DNA of 64,000 nucleotides, taken from the NCBI RefSeq assembly GCF_002214185.1, contig NZ_CP022161.1, forward strand, positions 496,001 through 560,000, read 5' to 3'. The stretch comes from Streptomyces capitiformicae. GTDB taxonomy: Bacteria > Actinomycetota > Actinomycetes > Streptomycetales > Streptomycetaceae. Both the position numbers and the translations under genes were made by a program. Below, in pieces: positions 26,883 through 36,437 of this stretch (the stretch's first letter is position 1; each line of letters opens with the position of its first letter). The notes under the pieces are model-generated. The model was not told the origin of the DNA. It saw only the letters and a program-made list of their open reading frames with translations, and did no database searches.

Positions 26883-27638
26883 TCACCGTACGGGGTGGCC
26901 CGCCTCCCGCAGCGCGTCCTTGACCTGGCCGATGCGCAGGTCGCCGAAGTGGAAGACGGAGGCGGCGAGGACCGCGTCGGCGCCTGCCTCGATGGCCGGG
27001 GGGAAGTCGGCGAGCTTGCCGGCGCCGCCGGAGGCGATGACGGGGACGGTCACGTGCCGGCGGACGGCCGCGATCATCTCCAGGTCGTAGCCGTCCTTCG
27101 TGCCGTCCGCGTCCATCGAGTTGAGCAGGATCTCGCCCGCGCCCAGTTCCGCGGCCCGGTGGGCCCACTCGACGGCGTCGATGCCGGTGCCCTTGCGGCC
27201 GCCGTGGGTAGTGACCTCGAAGGAGCCGGACTCGGTGCGGCGCGCGTCCACGGACAGGACGAGCACCTGGCGGCCGAAGCGCTCGGCGATCTCGCGGATC
27301 AGGTCGGGGCGGGCGATCGCGGCGGTGTTGACGCCGACCTTGTCCGCGCCCGCCCGCAGCAGCTTGTCCACGTCCTCGGCCGTGCGGACGCCGCCGCCGA
27401 CCGTCAGCGGGATGAAGACCTGCTCGGCGGTGCGGCGCACCACGTCGTACGTGGTCTCGCGGTTGCCCGACGAGGCGGTGATATCCAGGAACGTCAGCTC
27501 GTCGGCGCCCTCGGCGTCGTACACCTTGGCCATCTCGACGGGGTCGCCCGCGTCGCGCAGGTTCTGGAAGTTGACTCCCTTGACGACCCGGCCGTTGTCC
27601 ACGTCCAGGCAGGGGATGACTCGAACGGCAAGGGTCAT
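26883..27638 (-). CDS. hisF: Imidazole glycerol phosphate synthase cyclase subunit
   Basis: A 251-residue TIM-barrel cyclase, partner of HisH, producing imidazole glycerol phosphate and AICAR. The catalytic Asp of '[18 protein letters not shown]' is near residue 11 and the second in '[20 protein letters not shown]' near residue 130. Phosphate-binding '[28 protein letters not shown]' and '[14 protein letters not shown]' are intact. It overlaps the RidA-like gene by 4 bases. Confidence 0.97.
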   Translation of the reverse strand: MTLAVRVIPCLDVDNGRVVKGVNFQNLRDAGDPVEMAKVYDAEGADELTFLDITASSGNRETTYDVVRRTAEQVFIPLTVGGGVRTAEDVDKLLRAGADKVGVNTAAIARPDLIREIAERFGRQVLVLSVDARRTESGSFEVTTHGGRKGTGIDAVEWAHRAAELGAGEILLNSMDADGTKDGYDLEMIAAVRRHVTVPVIASGGAGKLADFPPAIEAGADAVLAASVFHFGDLRIGQVKDALREAGHPVR

Positions 27639-28033
27639 GGTGCGGCTTCTCCTCGGAACGCCTCCACCTCGACCTCGACGACCAGGCTGGGGTCCACGAA
27701 GCCGGAGACGATGATCATGGATGCGGCGGGCCGGACGGAGTCGAACAGCTCCTTGTGAGCGCGCCCGACCTCGTCCACGTCCCGGGCATGGGTGATGTAC
27801 ATGCGCGTGCGTACGACGTCGTCGCGGCCGAGTCCCACCTGTTCCAGCGCCGCGAACGCGACGTTGAAGGCGTTGACCGTCTGCTCGTACGGACCGCCTC
27901 CGGCGATCTGGCCGTCCACTATGGACGTGCAGCCGGAGACCAGCACCAGGCCGTTCGGCAGCTCGACTGCCCGGGAGTAGCCGAAGGTCTCCTCCCAGGG
28001 CGCGCCCGTAGTGACGCGTCGTACGTCGCTCAC
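27635..28033 (-). CDS. RidA family protein within the his operon
   Basis: A 132-residue RidA/YjgF-type protein. The family deaminates reactive enamine/imine intermediates; '[23 protein letters not shown]' carries the Arg expected in the active site, and '[25 protein letters not shown]' is the usual C-terminal signature. It starts at a GTG overlapping the priA stop and its own stop overlaps hisF, so it is a full member of the operon. It may protect PLP enzymes such as HisC or TrpB from reactive intermediates; that is inference. Confidence 0.87.
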   Translation of the reverse strand: MSDVRRVTTGAPWEETFGYSRAVELPNGLVLVSGCTSIVDGQIAGGGPYEQTVNAFNVAFAALEQVGLGRDDVVRTRMYITHARDVDEVGRAHKELFDSVRPAASMIIVSGFVDPSLVVEVEVEAFRGEAAP

Positions 28034-28770
28034 CGGGCTACCGCCTCCAAGGCCTCTTCCAGGGTGAACGCCTTCGCATACAGGGCCTTCCCGACGATGG
28101 AGCCCTCGACACCGAGGGGTACCAGGTCGGCGATGGCGCGGAGGTCGGCGAGGGAGGACACGCCGCCGGAGGCCACGACCGGGCGGTCGGTCGCGGCACA
28201 CACATGGCGAAGCAGCTCCAGGTTGGGACCCTGGAGCGTGCCGTCCTTGGCGATGTCCGTGACGACGTAACGCGCGCAGCCCTCCTTGTTGAGGCGCTCC
28301 AGCGTCTCGTAGAGGTCACCGCCGTCACTGGTCCAGCCGCGGCCGCGCAGGGTCGTGCCGCGTACGTCGAGACCCACCGCGATCTTGTCGCCGTGCTCGG
28401 CGATGACCTTGGCGACCCACTCGGGGGTCTCCAGGGCGGCGGTGCCGAGGTTCACGCGGGTGCAGCCGGTGGCCAGGGCCTTCGCCAGCGAGGCGTCGTC
28501 CCGGATGCCGCCGGACAGCTCCACCTTGATGTCCATGGCCCCGGTGATCTCGGCGACCAGGTCCCGGTTGTCGCCGGTGCCGAACGCGGCGTCCAGGTCG
28601 ACCAGGTGCAGCCACTCGGCGCCCGCGCGCTGCCAGGCGAGGGCGGCTTCCAGGGGAGAGCCGTAGGAAGTCTCCGTACCGGACTCGCCGTGTACGAGCC
28701 GGACCGCCTGGCCGTCGCGGACGTCCACGGCGGGGAGGAGTTCGAGCTTTCCTGAGGGCTTGGCAGACAT
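28030..28770 (-). CDS. priA: Bifunctional HisA/TrpF isomerase PriA
   Basis: A 246-residue TIM-barrel isomerase. In Streptomyces this enzyme, PriA, performs both the HisA step and the TrpF step. Motifs are '[21 protein letters not shown]' (catalytic Asp near residue 18), '[32 protein letters not shown]', and '[20 protein letters not shown]' (second Asp). '[15 protein letters not shown]' is also present. No separate trpF is seen beside trpC, which fits. It overlaps hisH and the RidA-like gene by 1 and 4 bases respectively. Confidence 0.94.
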   Translation of the reverse strand: MSAKPSGKLELLPAVDVRDGQAVRLVHGESGTETSYGSPLEAALAWQRAGAEWLHLVDLDAAFGTGDNRDLVAEITGAMDIKVELSGGIRDDASLAKALATGCTRVNLGTAALETPEWVAKVIAEHGDKIAVGLDVRGTTLRGRGWTSDGGDLYETLERLNKEGCARYVVTDIAKDGTLQGPNLELLRHVCAATDRPVVASGGVSSLADLRAIADLVPLGVEGSIVGKALYAKAFTLEEALEAVAR

Positions 28771-29444
28771 CAGAGGGTTCCGATCCAGTTGTTCAGCAGC
28801 TGCGCTCCGGCGTCGCCGGACTTCTCGGGGTGGAACTGCGTGGCCCACAGCGCGCCGTTCTCGACGGCCGCCACAAAGGGCTTGCCGTGCGTCGACCAGG
28901 TGACCTTGGGCGCGGTCAGGGCCGGGTTGTGCGTCTCGAGGGCCCAGTCGTGGACGGCGTAGGAGTGCACGAAGTAGAAGCGCGCGTCGGCGTCGAGGCC
29001 CGCGAAGAGCTCCGAGCCGGCCGGGGCGTCGACGGTGTTCCAGCCCATGTGGGGCACGATCTCGGCCTGGAGGGGCTCGACCGCGCCGGGCCACTCGTCG
29101 AGGCCCTCGGTCTCCACGCCGTGCTCGATGCCGCGTGCGAAGAGGATCTGCATGCCCACGCAGATGCCCATCACAGGACGGCCGCCGGCGAGCCTGCGGT
29201 CGATGATCCAGTCGCCGCGTGCCTCCTTCAGGCCCTTCATGCAGGCGGCGAAGGCACCGACACCCGGCACCAGCAGTCCGTCCGCGTTCATGGCCTTGTC
29301 GAAGTCACGCGTGATCTCGACCTCGGCGCCCGCGCGCGCGAGAGCACGCTCGGCGGAGCGGACGTTGCCGAAGCCGTAGTCAAAGACGACTACCCGCTTC
29401 GAAACGGTGGTGCTCCCCGTGTTTGCCGTGCTTACGATGCTCAA
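28770..29444 (-). CDS. hisH: Imidazole glycerol phosphate synthase glutaminase subunit
   Basis: A 224-residue class I glutaminase feeding ammonia to HisF. The nucleophile is in '[13 protein letters not shown]' near residue 90; the His/Glu pair is in '[13 protein letters not shown]' near residue 205. '[22 protein letters not shown]' opens the domain. I propose a TTG start at 29444. GGAGG is 7 bases upstream, and TTGA overlaps the stop of the preceding small gene by the same 4 bases as the other junctions. GTG at 29450 (only 1 base from GGAGG) and ATG at 29483 are less likely. Confidence 0.9.
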   Translation of the reverse strand: MSIVSTANTGSTTVSKRVVVFDYGFGNVRSAERALARAGAEVEITRDFDKAMNADGLLVPGVGAFAACMKGLKEARGDWIIDRRLAGGRPVMGICVGMQILFARGIEHGVETEGLDEWPGAVEPLQAEIVPHMGWNTVDAPAGSELFAGLDADARFYFVHSYAVHDWALETHNPALTAPKVTWSTHGKPFVAAVENGALWATQFHPEKSGDAGAQLLNNWIGTL

Positions 29445-29605
29445 TTCCACACCTCCAGCCTCAGGACGCCCGCGACGAGACACATCGCGGCGCCGATCGA
29501 CAACAGCGTGATGAGACTCTTCGGCATCTGCTGCTTGGCGAAGGAGATGACACCGCCGATCAGGAAGAGACCGACGACGATCAGGACCGTCGACAGGCCG
29601 TTCAC
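29441..29605 (-). CDS. 54-residue membrane protein in the his operon
   Basis: Starts at a GTG that overlaps the hisB stop (GTGA) and ends at a TGA overlapping the proposed hisH TTG. It has two hydrophobic helices (residues about 5-20 and 32-49) separated by a short basic loop '[10 protein letters not shown]', giving a helical hairpin. Codon bias is normal for a real gene. I do not know a function. Its strict coupling between hisB and hisH argues for a functional role, perhaps membrane association or regulation of the pathway; this is inference. Confidence 0.8.
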   Translation of the reverse strand: MNGLSTVLIVVGLFLIGGVISFAKQQMPKSLITLLSIGAAMCLVAGVLRLEVWN

Positions 29606-30204
29606 AGCGCGCCCTTCGTGGAGGGCAGGATGCCGGCCGCGCGCGGGTCGCGCTCGGAGGCGTACCGCAGCGCCCGCGCGAGCGCCTTGAACTGGCACTC
29701 GACGATGTGGTGCGCGTTGCGCCCGTACGGCACGTGCACGTGCAGCGCGATCTGGGCCTGGGCGACGAAGGACTCCAGGATGTGCCGGGTCATCGTCGTG
29801 TCGTACTCGCCGATCATCGGCGCCATCTTCTCGGGCTCGGTGTGCACGAGGTACGGGCGCCCCGACAGGTCGACGGTGACCTGGGCGAGGGACTCGTCCA
29901 GCGGGACCGTGCAGTTGCCGAAGCGGTAGATGCCCACCTTGTCGCCGAGGGCCTGCTTGAAGGCGGCGCCCAGCGCGAGGGCGGTGTCCTCGATGGTGTG
30001 GTGCGAGTCGATGTGCAGGTCGCCGTCGGTCTTCACGGTCAGGTCGAACAGACCGTGGCGGCCGAGCTGGTCGAGCATGTGGTCGTAGAAGCCGACCCCG
30101 GTGGAGATCTCCGTCTTTCCGGTGCCGTCGAGATTGATCTCGACGAGAACGGACGTCTCCTTTGTCGTGCGTTCGATTCTGCCGACGCGGCCTTCGCGAG
30201 TCAT
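29602..30204 (-). CDS. hisB: Imidazoleglycerol-phosphate dehydratase
   Basis: A 200-residue monofunctional dehydratase, Mn2+-dependent. The metal motifs '[14 protein letters not shown]', '[18 protein letters not shown]' and '[18 protein letters not shown]' are intact. It lacks the histidinol phosphatase domain seen in enterobacteria, as usual in actinobacteria. The ATG at 30204 overlaps the hisC stop (ATGA) and is preferred over a longer frame. Confidence 0.97.
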   Translation of the reverse strand: MTREGRVGRIERTTKETSVLVEINLDGTGKTEISTGVGFYDHMLDQLGRHGLFDLTVKTDGDLHIDSHHTIEDTALALGAAFKQALGDKVGIYRFGNCTVPLDESLAQVTVDLSGRPYLVHTEPEKMAPMIGEYDTTMTRHILESFVAQAQIALHVHVPYGRNAHHIVECQFKALARALRYASERDPRAAGILPSTKGAL

Positions 30205-31343
30205 GCGCTCTGCTCCTTCGAGGGCGTGGGGGTGTTCCCCACAAAACACTGCAGGTCACGTACCGCGTCGAGGAACGCGTCGTTTTCGGCGGGGGTTCCG
30301 GCGGTCACTCGCAGCCACCCGGGCACTCCGTTGTCCCGGACCAGGACGCCCCGGTCGAGGATCTTCTGCCACACCTCGTGCGCGTCGTCGAACCTGCCGA
30401 ACTGCACGAAGTTCGCGTCGGACTCGGTCACCTCGTAGCCGATGGCGCGCAGTTCCTCGACCAGCCGGTCCCGCTCCGCCTTGAGCTGTTCGACATAGCC
30501 GAGGAGGGTGTCGGTGTGCTCCAGGGCGGCCAGAGCGGTCGCCTGGGTGACGGCGGAGAGGTGGTACGGCAGCCGGACGAGCTGGACGGCGTCCACGACC
30601 GCCGGGTGCGCGGCGAGGTAGCCGAGACGCAGGCCGGCCGCGCCGAAGGCCTTGGACATCGTGCGCGAGACGACGAGATTCGGCCGTCCTTCGATGAGGG
30701 ACAGCAGCGAGTCGCCGTGGCTGAACTCGATGTACGCCTCGTCCACGACCACCATCGACGGCTTGGCCGACTGCGCCGCCTCGTACAGTGCGAGGACGGT
30801 CTCCCGCGAAACCGCGTTGCCCGTGGGGTTGTTGGGGGTGGTGATGAAGACGACGTCCGGCCGGTACTCGACGATGGCCTTCTCCGCCGCCTCGAGGTCG
30901 ATCGTGAAGTCGTCGCCCCGGGGGCCGGAGATCCAGCCGGTGCCCGTGCCGCGCGAGATGAGCCCGTGCATGGAGTACGAGGGCTCGAAGCCCATGGCCG
31001 TACGGCCGGGTCCGCCGAAGGTCTGCAGGAGCTGCTGGATGACCTCGTTGGAGCCGTTGGCCGCCCACACGTTGGCCGGGCCGACCTCGTACCCGGACGT
31101 CTTCGTCAGATACTCCGCGAGCCGCGTCCGCAGCTCCACCGCGTCCCGGTCCGGGTAGCGGTTGAGGTGGCGCGCCGCCTCACGGACCCGTTCGGCGATG
31201 CGCTCGACCAGCGGATCGGGCAGCGGGTACGGGTTCTCGTTGGTGTTCAGCCGTACGGGGACGTCGAGCTGGGGCGCGCCGTAGGGGGACTTGCCGCGCA
31301 GCTCGTCGCGTACGGGGAGATCGTCGATACGTACGTCGCTCAC
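30201..31343 (-). CDS. hisC: Histidinol-phosphate aminotransferase
   Basis: A 380-residue class I/II PLP aminotransferase. '[15 protein letters not shown]' is at the N-terminus, '[22 protein letters not shown]' binds PLP phosphate, '[13 protein letters not shown]' and '[11 protein letters not shown]' hold the Asn and Asp, and the PLP Lys is in '[19 protein letters not shown]' near residue 235. The GTG start overlaps the hisD stop (GTGA) and the stop overlaps hisB. Confidence 0.96.
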   Translation of the reverse strand: MSDVRIDDLPVRDELRGKSPYGAPQLDVPVRLNTNENPYPLPDPLVERIAERVREAARHLNRYPDRDAVELRTRLAEYLTKTSGYEVGPANVWAANGSNEVIQQLLQTFGGPGRTAMGFEPSYSMHGLISRGTGTGWISGPRGDDFTIDLEAAEKAIVEYRPDVVFITTPNNPTGNAVSRETVLALYEAAQSAKPSMVVVDEAYIEFSHGDSLLSLIEGRPNLVVSRTMSKAFGAAGLRLGYLAAHPAVVDAVQLVRLPYHLSAVTQATALAALEHTDTLLGYVEQLKAERDRLVEELRAIGYEVTESDANFVQFGRFDDAHEVWQKILDRGVLVRDNGVPGWLRVTAGTPAENDAFLDAVRDLQCFVGNTPTPSKEQSA

Positions 31344-32665
31344 TTGCCCTCAGGTACCTTCCAGCCGAACCTTGCCTTGATCGCCGCGCCGTGCGCGGGC
31401 AGGTCCTCCGCCTCCGCCAGCGTCACCACGTGGTGCGCGACCTCGGCCAGCGCGTCCTTCGTGTAGTCGACGATGTGGATGCCACGCAGGAAGGACTGGA
31501 CGGACAGACCGGAGGAGTGGCAGGCGCAACCGCCGGTCGGGAGCACGTGGTTGGAGCCGGCCGCGTAGTCGCCGAGGGAGACCGGCGCCCACGGGCCGAT
31601 GAAGATCGCGCCCGCGTTGACGACGCGTTCGGCCACCGCCGCCGCGTCCGCCGTCTGGATCTCCAGGTGCTCGGCGCCGTATGCGTTGACGACACGGAGG
31701 CCCTCGTCGACGCCGTCGACGAGCACGATCGCGGACTGCCTGCCCGCGAGCGAGGGCCGGATGCGGTCCTCGATGTGCTTGGTGGCCTCGACCTGCGGCG
31801 CCAGCTCCTTCTCGACCGCGTCGGCGAGCGCGACGGAGTCGGTGACGAGCACGGCGGCGGCGAGCGGGTCGTGCTCGGCCTGGCTGATCAGGTCGGCGGC
31901 GACGTGCACCGGGTCGGCGGTGTCGTCCGCGAGGACCGCGATCTCGGTCGGGCCCGCCTCGGAGTCGATGCCGATGACCCCGGTGAAGTACCGCTTGGCG
32001 GCGGCCACCCAGATATTGCCGGGCCCGGTGACCATGTTGGCGGGCGGGCAGGACTCGGTGCCGTACGCGAACATCGCGACGGCGGTGGCACCGCCGGCCG
32101 CGTACACCTCGTCGACGCCGAGCAGTGCGCAGGCGGCGAGGATCGTGGGGTGCGGCAGTCCGTCGAACTCGGCCTGCGCCGGGGAGGCGAGGGCGATCGA
32201 CGGAACACCGGCCTCCTGCGCGGGCACCACGTTCATGATCACGGACGACGGGTACACCGACCGGCCACCGGGGGCGTAGAGGCCGACGCGCTCGACCGGT
32301 ACCCACTTCTCGGTGACCGTGCCGCCGGGGACGACCTGGGTGGTGTGCGTGGTGCGGCGCTGCTCGCGGTGGACGGTACGGGCGCGGCGGATGGACTCCT
32401 CCAGGGCCGCGCGGACGGCCGGGTCGAGCTGCTCAAGCGCGTCCGTGAGGGCCTTGGCCGGGACCCGTACGGATGTGAGGCGCACGCCGTCGAACTTCTC
32501 CGCGAAGTCGATCAGCGCCGCGTCGCCCCGATGATGCACGGCCTCGCAGATCGGACGCACCTTCTCCAGGGCGGCCGAGACGTCGAAGTCGGCTCGGGGC
32601 AACAGGTCGCGCAGGGCGGGTCCCTCCGGGAGGGCGTCGCCGCGCAGATCGATTCGAGAGATCAC
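31340..32665 (-). CDS. hisD: Histidinol dehydrogenase
   Basis: A 441-residue zinc and NAD+ enzyme oxidising histidinol to histidine, first gene of the leftward his operon. '[27 protein letters not shown]', '[21 protein letters not shown]' and '[21 protein letters not shown]' are present. '[11 protein letters not shown]' and the zinc His region '[10 protein letters not shown]' also match. The start is the GTG at 32665; GAGAAT lies 7 bases before it and no ribosome site is seen, so it may be leaderless. The longer upstream frame crosses the palindrome at 32705 and is rejected. Confidence 0.96.
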   Translation of the reverse strand: MISRIDLRGDALPEGPALRDLLPRADFDVSAALEKVRPICEAVHHRGDAALIDFAEKFDGVRLTSVRVPAKALTDALEQLDPAVRAALEESIRRARTVHREQRRTTHTTQVVPGGTVTEKWVPVERVGLYAPGGRSVYPSSVIMNVVPAQEAGVPSIALASPAQAEFDGLPHPTILAACALLGVDEVYAAGGATAVAMFAYGTESCPPANMVTGPGNIWVAAAKRYFTGVIGIDSEAGPTEIAVLADDTADPVHVAADLISQAEHDPLAAAVLVTDSVALADAVEKELAPQVEATKHIEDRIRPSLAGRQSAIVLVDGVDEGLRVVNAYGAEHLEIQTADAAAVAERVVNAGAIFIGPWAPVSLGDYAAGSNHVLPTGGCACHSSGLSVQSFLRGIHIVDYTKDALAEVAHHVVTLAEAEDLPAHGAAIKARFGWKVPEGK

Positions 32666-32704
32666 GGGCCCAATTCTCGCAGACGTCGGTCGGCTGACGT
32701 CGGA

Positions 32705-32725
32705 GCGTTCCAGTGGCTGGAACGC
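32705..32725. promoter_or_regulatory. GCGTTCCAG-TGG-CTGGAACGC palindrome, hisD upstream
   Basis: Perfect 9-bp inverted repeat with a 3-base spacer, 40 bases upstream of the hisD start and 148 bases upstream of the divergent gene. Two direct copies of GACGTCGG lie between it and hisD. The symmetry and position are those of an operator for a dimeric repressor of the his operon; the regulator is unknown. Confidence 0.55.
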
Positions 32726-32872
32726 CCCGGCGCGGGAACCCGGAAGATCACCTTCACGTCTAGCGTTCAGAGCGTCACACAGCGGGCATGAACAGCTGTG
32801 CGATACATGGTGGACCCACCGACACATGGTGCACGCACCGACGCGCGAGTGATCGAGGAGGAAGGAAGGGCC

Positions 32873-34453
32873 GTGACCGAGGGTGCCGGCGTCCGGGACG
32901 GGGAGCCGCCGGACGACCTGACCGCCGCCGAGGCCGGCATGTGGCAGGCATTCCGCAACGGCAGCGTCTACGACCTGCGCAGCGGTGACATCGCCGAGGA
33001 CGATCCGCACGGCGGCCATCCCTGGGGCCCCGAGCGCACCGTACGGGCCCGAGTCGTGGCCTGGCTGCTGCTGGACGGTCCGCCCGCGCTGGCCGGCCGG
33101 GTCTCCGCGCTGAAGCTGGTCGGCGTACAGATCAAGGGCACCCTGGAGCTGGCGGGCGGCCAGGTGGTGCCGTACATGGAGCTGAAGGGCTGCCGGTTCG
33201 AGAAGGAGATCCTGCTGCCCGAGGCCCGGTTCACGACCGTACGGCTGGTGGACTGCTCGGTGCCGCGCCTGGAGGCGGCCCGGCTGCACACGGAGGGCGA
33301 TCTGCATCTGCCGCGCTGCCGGTTCCACAACGGCGTACGGCTGGCGGACGCGCACATCGGCACCGATCTGCTGCTCAACCAGGCGGTCGTCTACCGCGAC
33401 CGGCACGGCCGTTCGATCTCCGCGGACGGGCTGACCGTCGCCCAGGACGTGCAGGCCGAGATGCTGGAGTCGCACGGCGAGCTGAGCCTGCGCGGCGCGA
33501 CCGTCGGCGCCTCGCTCAGTCTGCGCGGCAGCAGGCTCACCAACCCGTACGGCCGCCTCGCCCTGAACGCGCCCCAGTTGACCGTCGAGCGCACCCTCTA
33601 TCTGACCCCCGCCGGCGTCGGAAATCCCCTCTACACGAGCGGCAGCACTCCCGCGCGCGGCACACGCGTCCAGCGGTTCGTGTGCGAGGGCGGGATACGG
33701 CTGGACGACGGACGGTTCGGCGACGCCGTCGACCTGGAGCGGGCCCGTTTCACCTTCAACGACACACAGGAACTGTCTCTGCGCCGCGTCCAGGTGCCCG
33801 AGCTGCGCTTCCTCGGCGAGAAGCCGGAGCGCGGCAAGGTCGTCCTGTCCGGCGCCCGCGTCGGCGTCCTCATCGACCGGGCGGACAGCTGGCCGGGCCC
33901 GGGCAACCTCCAGATGGGCGGCTTCCAGTACGAGACCCTCGTACCGCGTGACCGGTTCCCCCTGGCCAAGCGGCTGGAGTGGGTGGCGGCGGCGACCGCC
34001 GAGTACAGCCCGGAGCCGTACGAGCGGCTCGCCACCGTGCTACGGACCGGCGGCGACGACGAGGGCGCGCGCGAGGTACTGCTGGCCAAGCAGCGCCACC
34101 GGCGCGAGAACCTGCCGTTCGCGGGGAAGCTCTGGGGCTACGCGCAGGACTGGACGGTCGCGTACGGGTACCGGCCGGGCCGGGCCGCCGTATGGATGGC
34201 CGTGCTGTGGGCGCTGACCTCGTACGCCTTCTCGCACGCCCACCATCCGCCGATCAAGAGCGGCGAGCACCCGAACTGGAGCCCGTCCCTGTTCGCCCTG
34301 GACCTGCTGCTCCCGGTCATCGACCTCGGTCAGGTCGGCTACTGGCAGTTGCGCGGCGGCTGGCAGTGGCTGGCCGCGGTGGTGATCATCCTGGGCTGGA
34401 TCCTCGCGACGACGGTGGCCGCGGGCGCGACCCGGCTTCTGAGCAGGAACTGA
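32873..34453 (+). CDS. Beta-helix-like membrane protein (often annotated as oxidoreductase)
   Basis: A 526-residue protein. Residues about 60-330 are a regular series of roughly 20-residue segments alternating 'L.L.G..V' strands ('[18 protein letters not shown]', '[18 protein letters not shown]'), suggesting a right-handed beta-helix similar to pentapeptide-repeat proteins. The C-terminus has three hydrophobic helices (about 440-456, 476-492 and 500-522). I see no nucleotide-binding or redox motif, although relatives are labelled oxidoreductase. The GTG at 32873 has GAGGAGGAAGGAAGG upstream and is preferred to the ATG at 32798. It is divergent from hisD. Confidence 0.78.
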   Translation: MTEGAGVRDGEPPDDLTAAEAGMWQAFRNGSVYDLRSGDIAEDDPHGGHPWGPERTVRARVVAWLLLDGPPALAGRVSALKLVGVQIKGTLELAGGQVVPYMELKGCRFEKEILLPEARFTTVRLVDCSVPRLEAARLHTEGDLHLPRCRFHNGVRLADAHIGTDLLLNQAVVYRDRHGRSISADGLTVAQDVQAEMLESHGELSLRGATVGASLSLRGSRLTNPYGRLALNAPQLTVERTLYLTPAGVGNPLYTSGSTPARGTRVQRFVCEGGIRLDDGRFGDAVDLERARFTFNDTQELSLRRVQVPELRFLGEKPERGKVVLSGARVGVLIDRADSWPGPGNLQMGGFQYETLVPRDRFPLAKRLEWVAAATAEYSPEPYERLATVLRTGGDDEGAREVLLAKQRHRRENLPFAGKLWGYAQDWTVAYGYRPGRAAVWMAVLWALTSYAFSHAHHPPIKSGEHPNWSPSLFALDLLLPVIDLGQVGYWQLRGGWQWLAAVVIILGWILATTVAAGATRLLSRN

Positions 34454-34601
34454 ACCGTAATCCGAACGCAAACAACCTGCTTCGCCTTCCCGTCGTCTTG
34501 CTACCGAAACCACCAATGGCGAAACCACCAATGGCGAAACCACGACGGCGAGCACCCGCTCCGCGAGAGCGGCGCCCAGGCGCAAGGAGGTGTCCGCGCA
34601 C

Positions 34602-35669
34602 GTGAATCCGTTGCGTGCGCTCATCCGTACGGCCAGGATGGCGCGTCACACCTCGGGGCTCGCCGTCGGGCTGCCCGCCGACGACGAGGTGCTGCTCGAC
34701 GCGCCGGACGAGCGGCTGGGGCCCGCGCTGGTGGCGGCGGGCCGGGGTGACCACACGCCCGCGGCCAAGCTCCTGTCGACGACCCGGGAGGCCGCCGAGT
34801 GGGAGAACCGCGACCGGTACGTCTCGCGGCTCGCCTCCTTCGCCCGTTCGCGCGACGAGTGGCTGCGGACCTGGCAGGGCGCCGCTCCGCACGACCCGGA
34901 CGTCCTGCTGATCAAGGCCCAGCTGGCGGTGGCGCACGGCTGGCACTCGCCGGCCCGGGTCGAATTGCTGCGCGAGACGGGCCCGTTGATCACCGCGGCC
35001 GCCGAGAGCGAGCCGCGTGATCCGGTGCCCTGGCGGATCGCGCTCGACCACGCCCGGGGCACGGGCCTCGGCCGCACCGGTTTCGAACAGCTGTGGGCGG
35101 AAGCGGTCCGCCGCTCGCCGCACCACTACGGGTGCCATGTGTCCGCCCTCACATACCTCTCGGCGTCCTGCTGTGCTCGGTGGGGGGACACCCCCCACAC
35201 CCCCGGGTGCTCGCACGCCGAGGGCTTCGACTTCGCCGAGCAGGCAGCCGAGGACACGCTGCCGGGCTCGCTCGTACAGGCGCTTCCGGTACGGGCGGTG
35301 TTCTCCTGCCTCACCGAGGGCGGCGGGGCCGAGGTGTCCCGCGCCCGTCTGCACGAGGCGGCTGACCGGGCGATCGCGCTCTCCGCCGAGTACGCGCCCG
35401 GCGATCCGTGGCCGGCCGAGGTCCGCAACCTCCTCACCTACGTCCTCGTACGCCTGGAACGCTGGCCGGACGCCCTGACCCAGCTGCGCATGATCGGCCC
35501 CTTCGCCACGTCCTTCCCCTGGGACCGGGTATCGGACGATCCGTTGGGCCAGTTCCTGGAGCTGCGGGACGGCGTACGGCTGGAGGTGGCGTCCTCGATG
35601 CCGCTGCGGACGCGAACAAGAAGATCACAAACAAGTACGAACAGACACACGCACCCTGTGGACCATTAG
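34602..35669 (+). CDS. Hypothetical protein, helical-repeat type
   Basis: A 355-residue soluble protein of unknown function. It is Ala/Arg/Leu-rich with helical pairs reminiscent of TPR-like folds ('LASFARSRDEWLRTWQGAAPHDPDVLLIKAQLAVAHGW', 'PVPWRIALDHARGTGLGRTGFEQLWAEAVRRSPHHY'). AAGGAGG precedes the GTG at 34602; the GTG at 34590 is too close to that site. Residues around 190-203 (CCARWGDTPHTPGC) are encoded by a G/C-tract hairpin that looks like inserted repeat DNA (35180-35198). No catalytic motif is seen. Confidence 0.72.
   Translation: MNPLRALIRTARMARHTSGLAVGLPADDEVLLDAPDERLGPALVAAGRGDHTPAAKLLSTTREAAEWENRDRYVSRLASFARSRDEWLRTWQGAAPHDPDVLLIKAQLAVAHGWHSPARVELLRETGPLITAAAESEPRDPVPWRIALDHARGTGLGRTGFEQLWAEAVRRSPHHYGCHVSALTYLSASCCARWGDTPHTPGCSHAEGFDFAEQAAEDTLPGSLVQALPVRAVFSCLTEGGGAEVSRARLHEAADRAIALSAEYAPGDPWPAEVRNLLTYVLVRLERWPDALTQLRMIGPFATSFPWDRVSDDPLGQFLELRDGVRLEVASSMPLRTRTRRSQTSTNRHTHPVDH
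35180..35198. repeat. G-tract/C-tract hairpin inserted in coding sequence
   Basis: GTGGGGGG-ACA-CCCCCCAC, a perfect 8-bp inverted repeat with a 3-base loop, lies within the hypothetical gene at 34602. It is followed by ACCCCCGGG. Similar elements are common between Streptomyces genes; here it adds a short Cys/Pro/Thr peptide in frame. Confidence 0.6.
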
Positions 35670-35680
35670 GCTCTGGCCTC
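35667..35680 (+). promoter_or_regulatory. Leaderless-type -10 element of the LON N-domain gene
   Basis: TAGGCT (35667-35672) ends 8 bases before the GTG, with no ribosome-binding site between. The same hexamer occurs at 26166 before another leaderless-type gene. Confidence 0.5.
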
Positions 35681-36421
35681 GTGACCACCGTCCGGCTGCC
35701 GCTCTTCCCCCTGAACTCGGTGTTGTACCCGGGGCTCGTGCTTCCTCTGAACATTTTCGAGGAGCGCTATCGCGCCATGATGCGCGAGTTGCTGAAAACC
35801 CCCGAGGACGAACCGCGCCGCTTCGCCGTCGTCGCCATCCGCGACGGCCACGAGGTCGCGCCGAGCGCACCCGGCATGCCCGATCCGACGGCGCTGCCCG
35901 AGCGCGGTCCGGCCGCCGGATTCGGCGACGACCCGGTCAAGGCGTTCCATTCCGTGGGCTGTATCGCGGACGCGGCCACCATCCGGGAGCGCGACAACGG
36001 CACGTTCGAGGTCCTCGCCACCGGTACGACCCGGGTGCGGCTGCTCTCGGTGGACTCCTCCGGTCCGTTCCTGGTGGCGGAGCTGGAGGAGCTTGCCGAG
36101 GACGCCGGCGACGAGGCGGGCGCGCTCGCGGAAGGGGTGCTGCGGGCCTTCCGCCAGTACCAGAAGCGGCTGGCGGGCGCGCGTGAGCGGTCGCTGTCGA
36201 CGGGGGCGGACCTGCCGGACGAGCCGGCCGTCGTCTCGTATCTGGTCGCTGCGGCGATGATGCTCGACACCCCGGCCAAGCAGCAGCTCCTCCAGGCCCC
36301 CGACACCGCGTCCCGGCTGCGCGACGAGCTGAAACTCCTGCGCGCCGAGACCGCCATCATCCGTAGTCTGCCGTCGTTGCCCGCGTCGGAGCTGACGCGG
36401 GGCCCGACGAGCCTCAACTGA
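35681..36421 (+). CDS. LON peptidase N-terminal-domain protein
   Basis: A 246-residue stand-alone LON substrate-binding domain without ATPase or protease. 'LPLFPLNSVLYPGLVLPLNIFEERYRAMM' at the N-terminus is diagnostic. 'VGCIADAATIRERDNGTFEVLATGTTRVRLL' completes the beta-rich half, and the C-terminus is helical. The role is unknown; it probably binds proteins or peptides. The start is GTG, apparently leaderless, 11 bases after the upstream gene. ybaK follows after 16 bases. Confidence 0.88.
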   Translation: MTTVRLPLFPLNSVLYPGLVLPLNIFEERYRAMMRELLKTPEDEPRRFAVVAIRDGHEVAPSAPGMPDPTALPERGPAAGFGDDPVKAFHSVGCIADAATIRERDNGTFEVLATGTTRVRLLSVDSSGPFLVAELEELAEDAGDEAGALAEGVLRAFRQYQKRLAGARERSLSTGADLPDEPAVVSYLVAAAMMLDTPAKQQLLQAPDTASRLRDELKLLRAETAIIRSLPSLPASELTRGPTSLN

Positions 36422-36437
36422 CATATCCGAGAAGGCG

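Noticed and set aside
30201..30260. Longer hisB start at 30249
   Set aside because: It would overlap hisC by about 50 bases; the ATG at 30204 gives the usual 4-base overlap.
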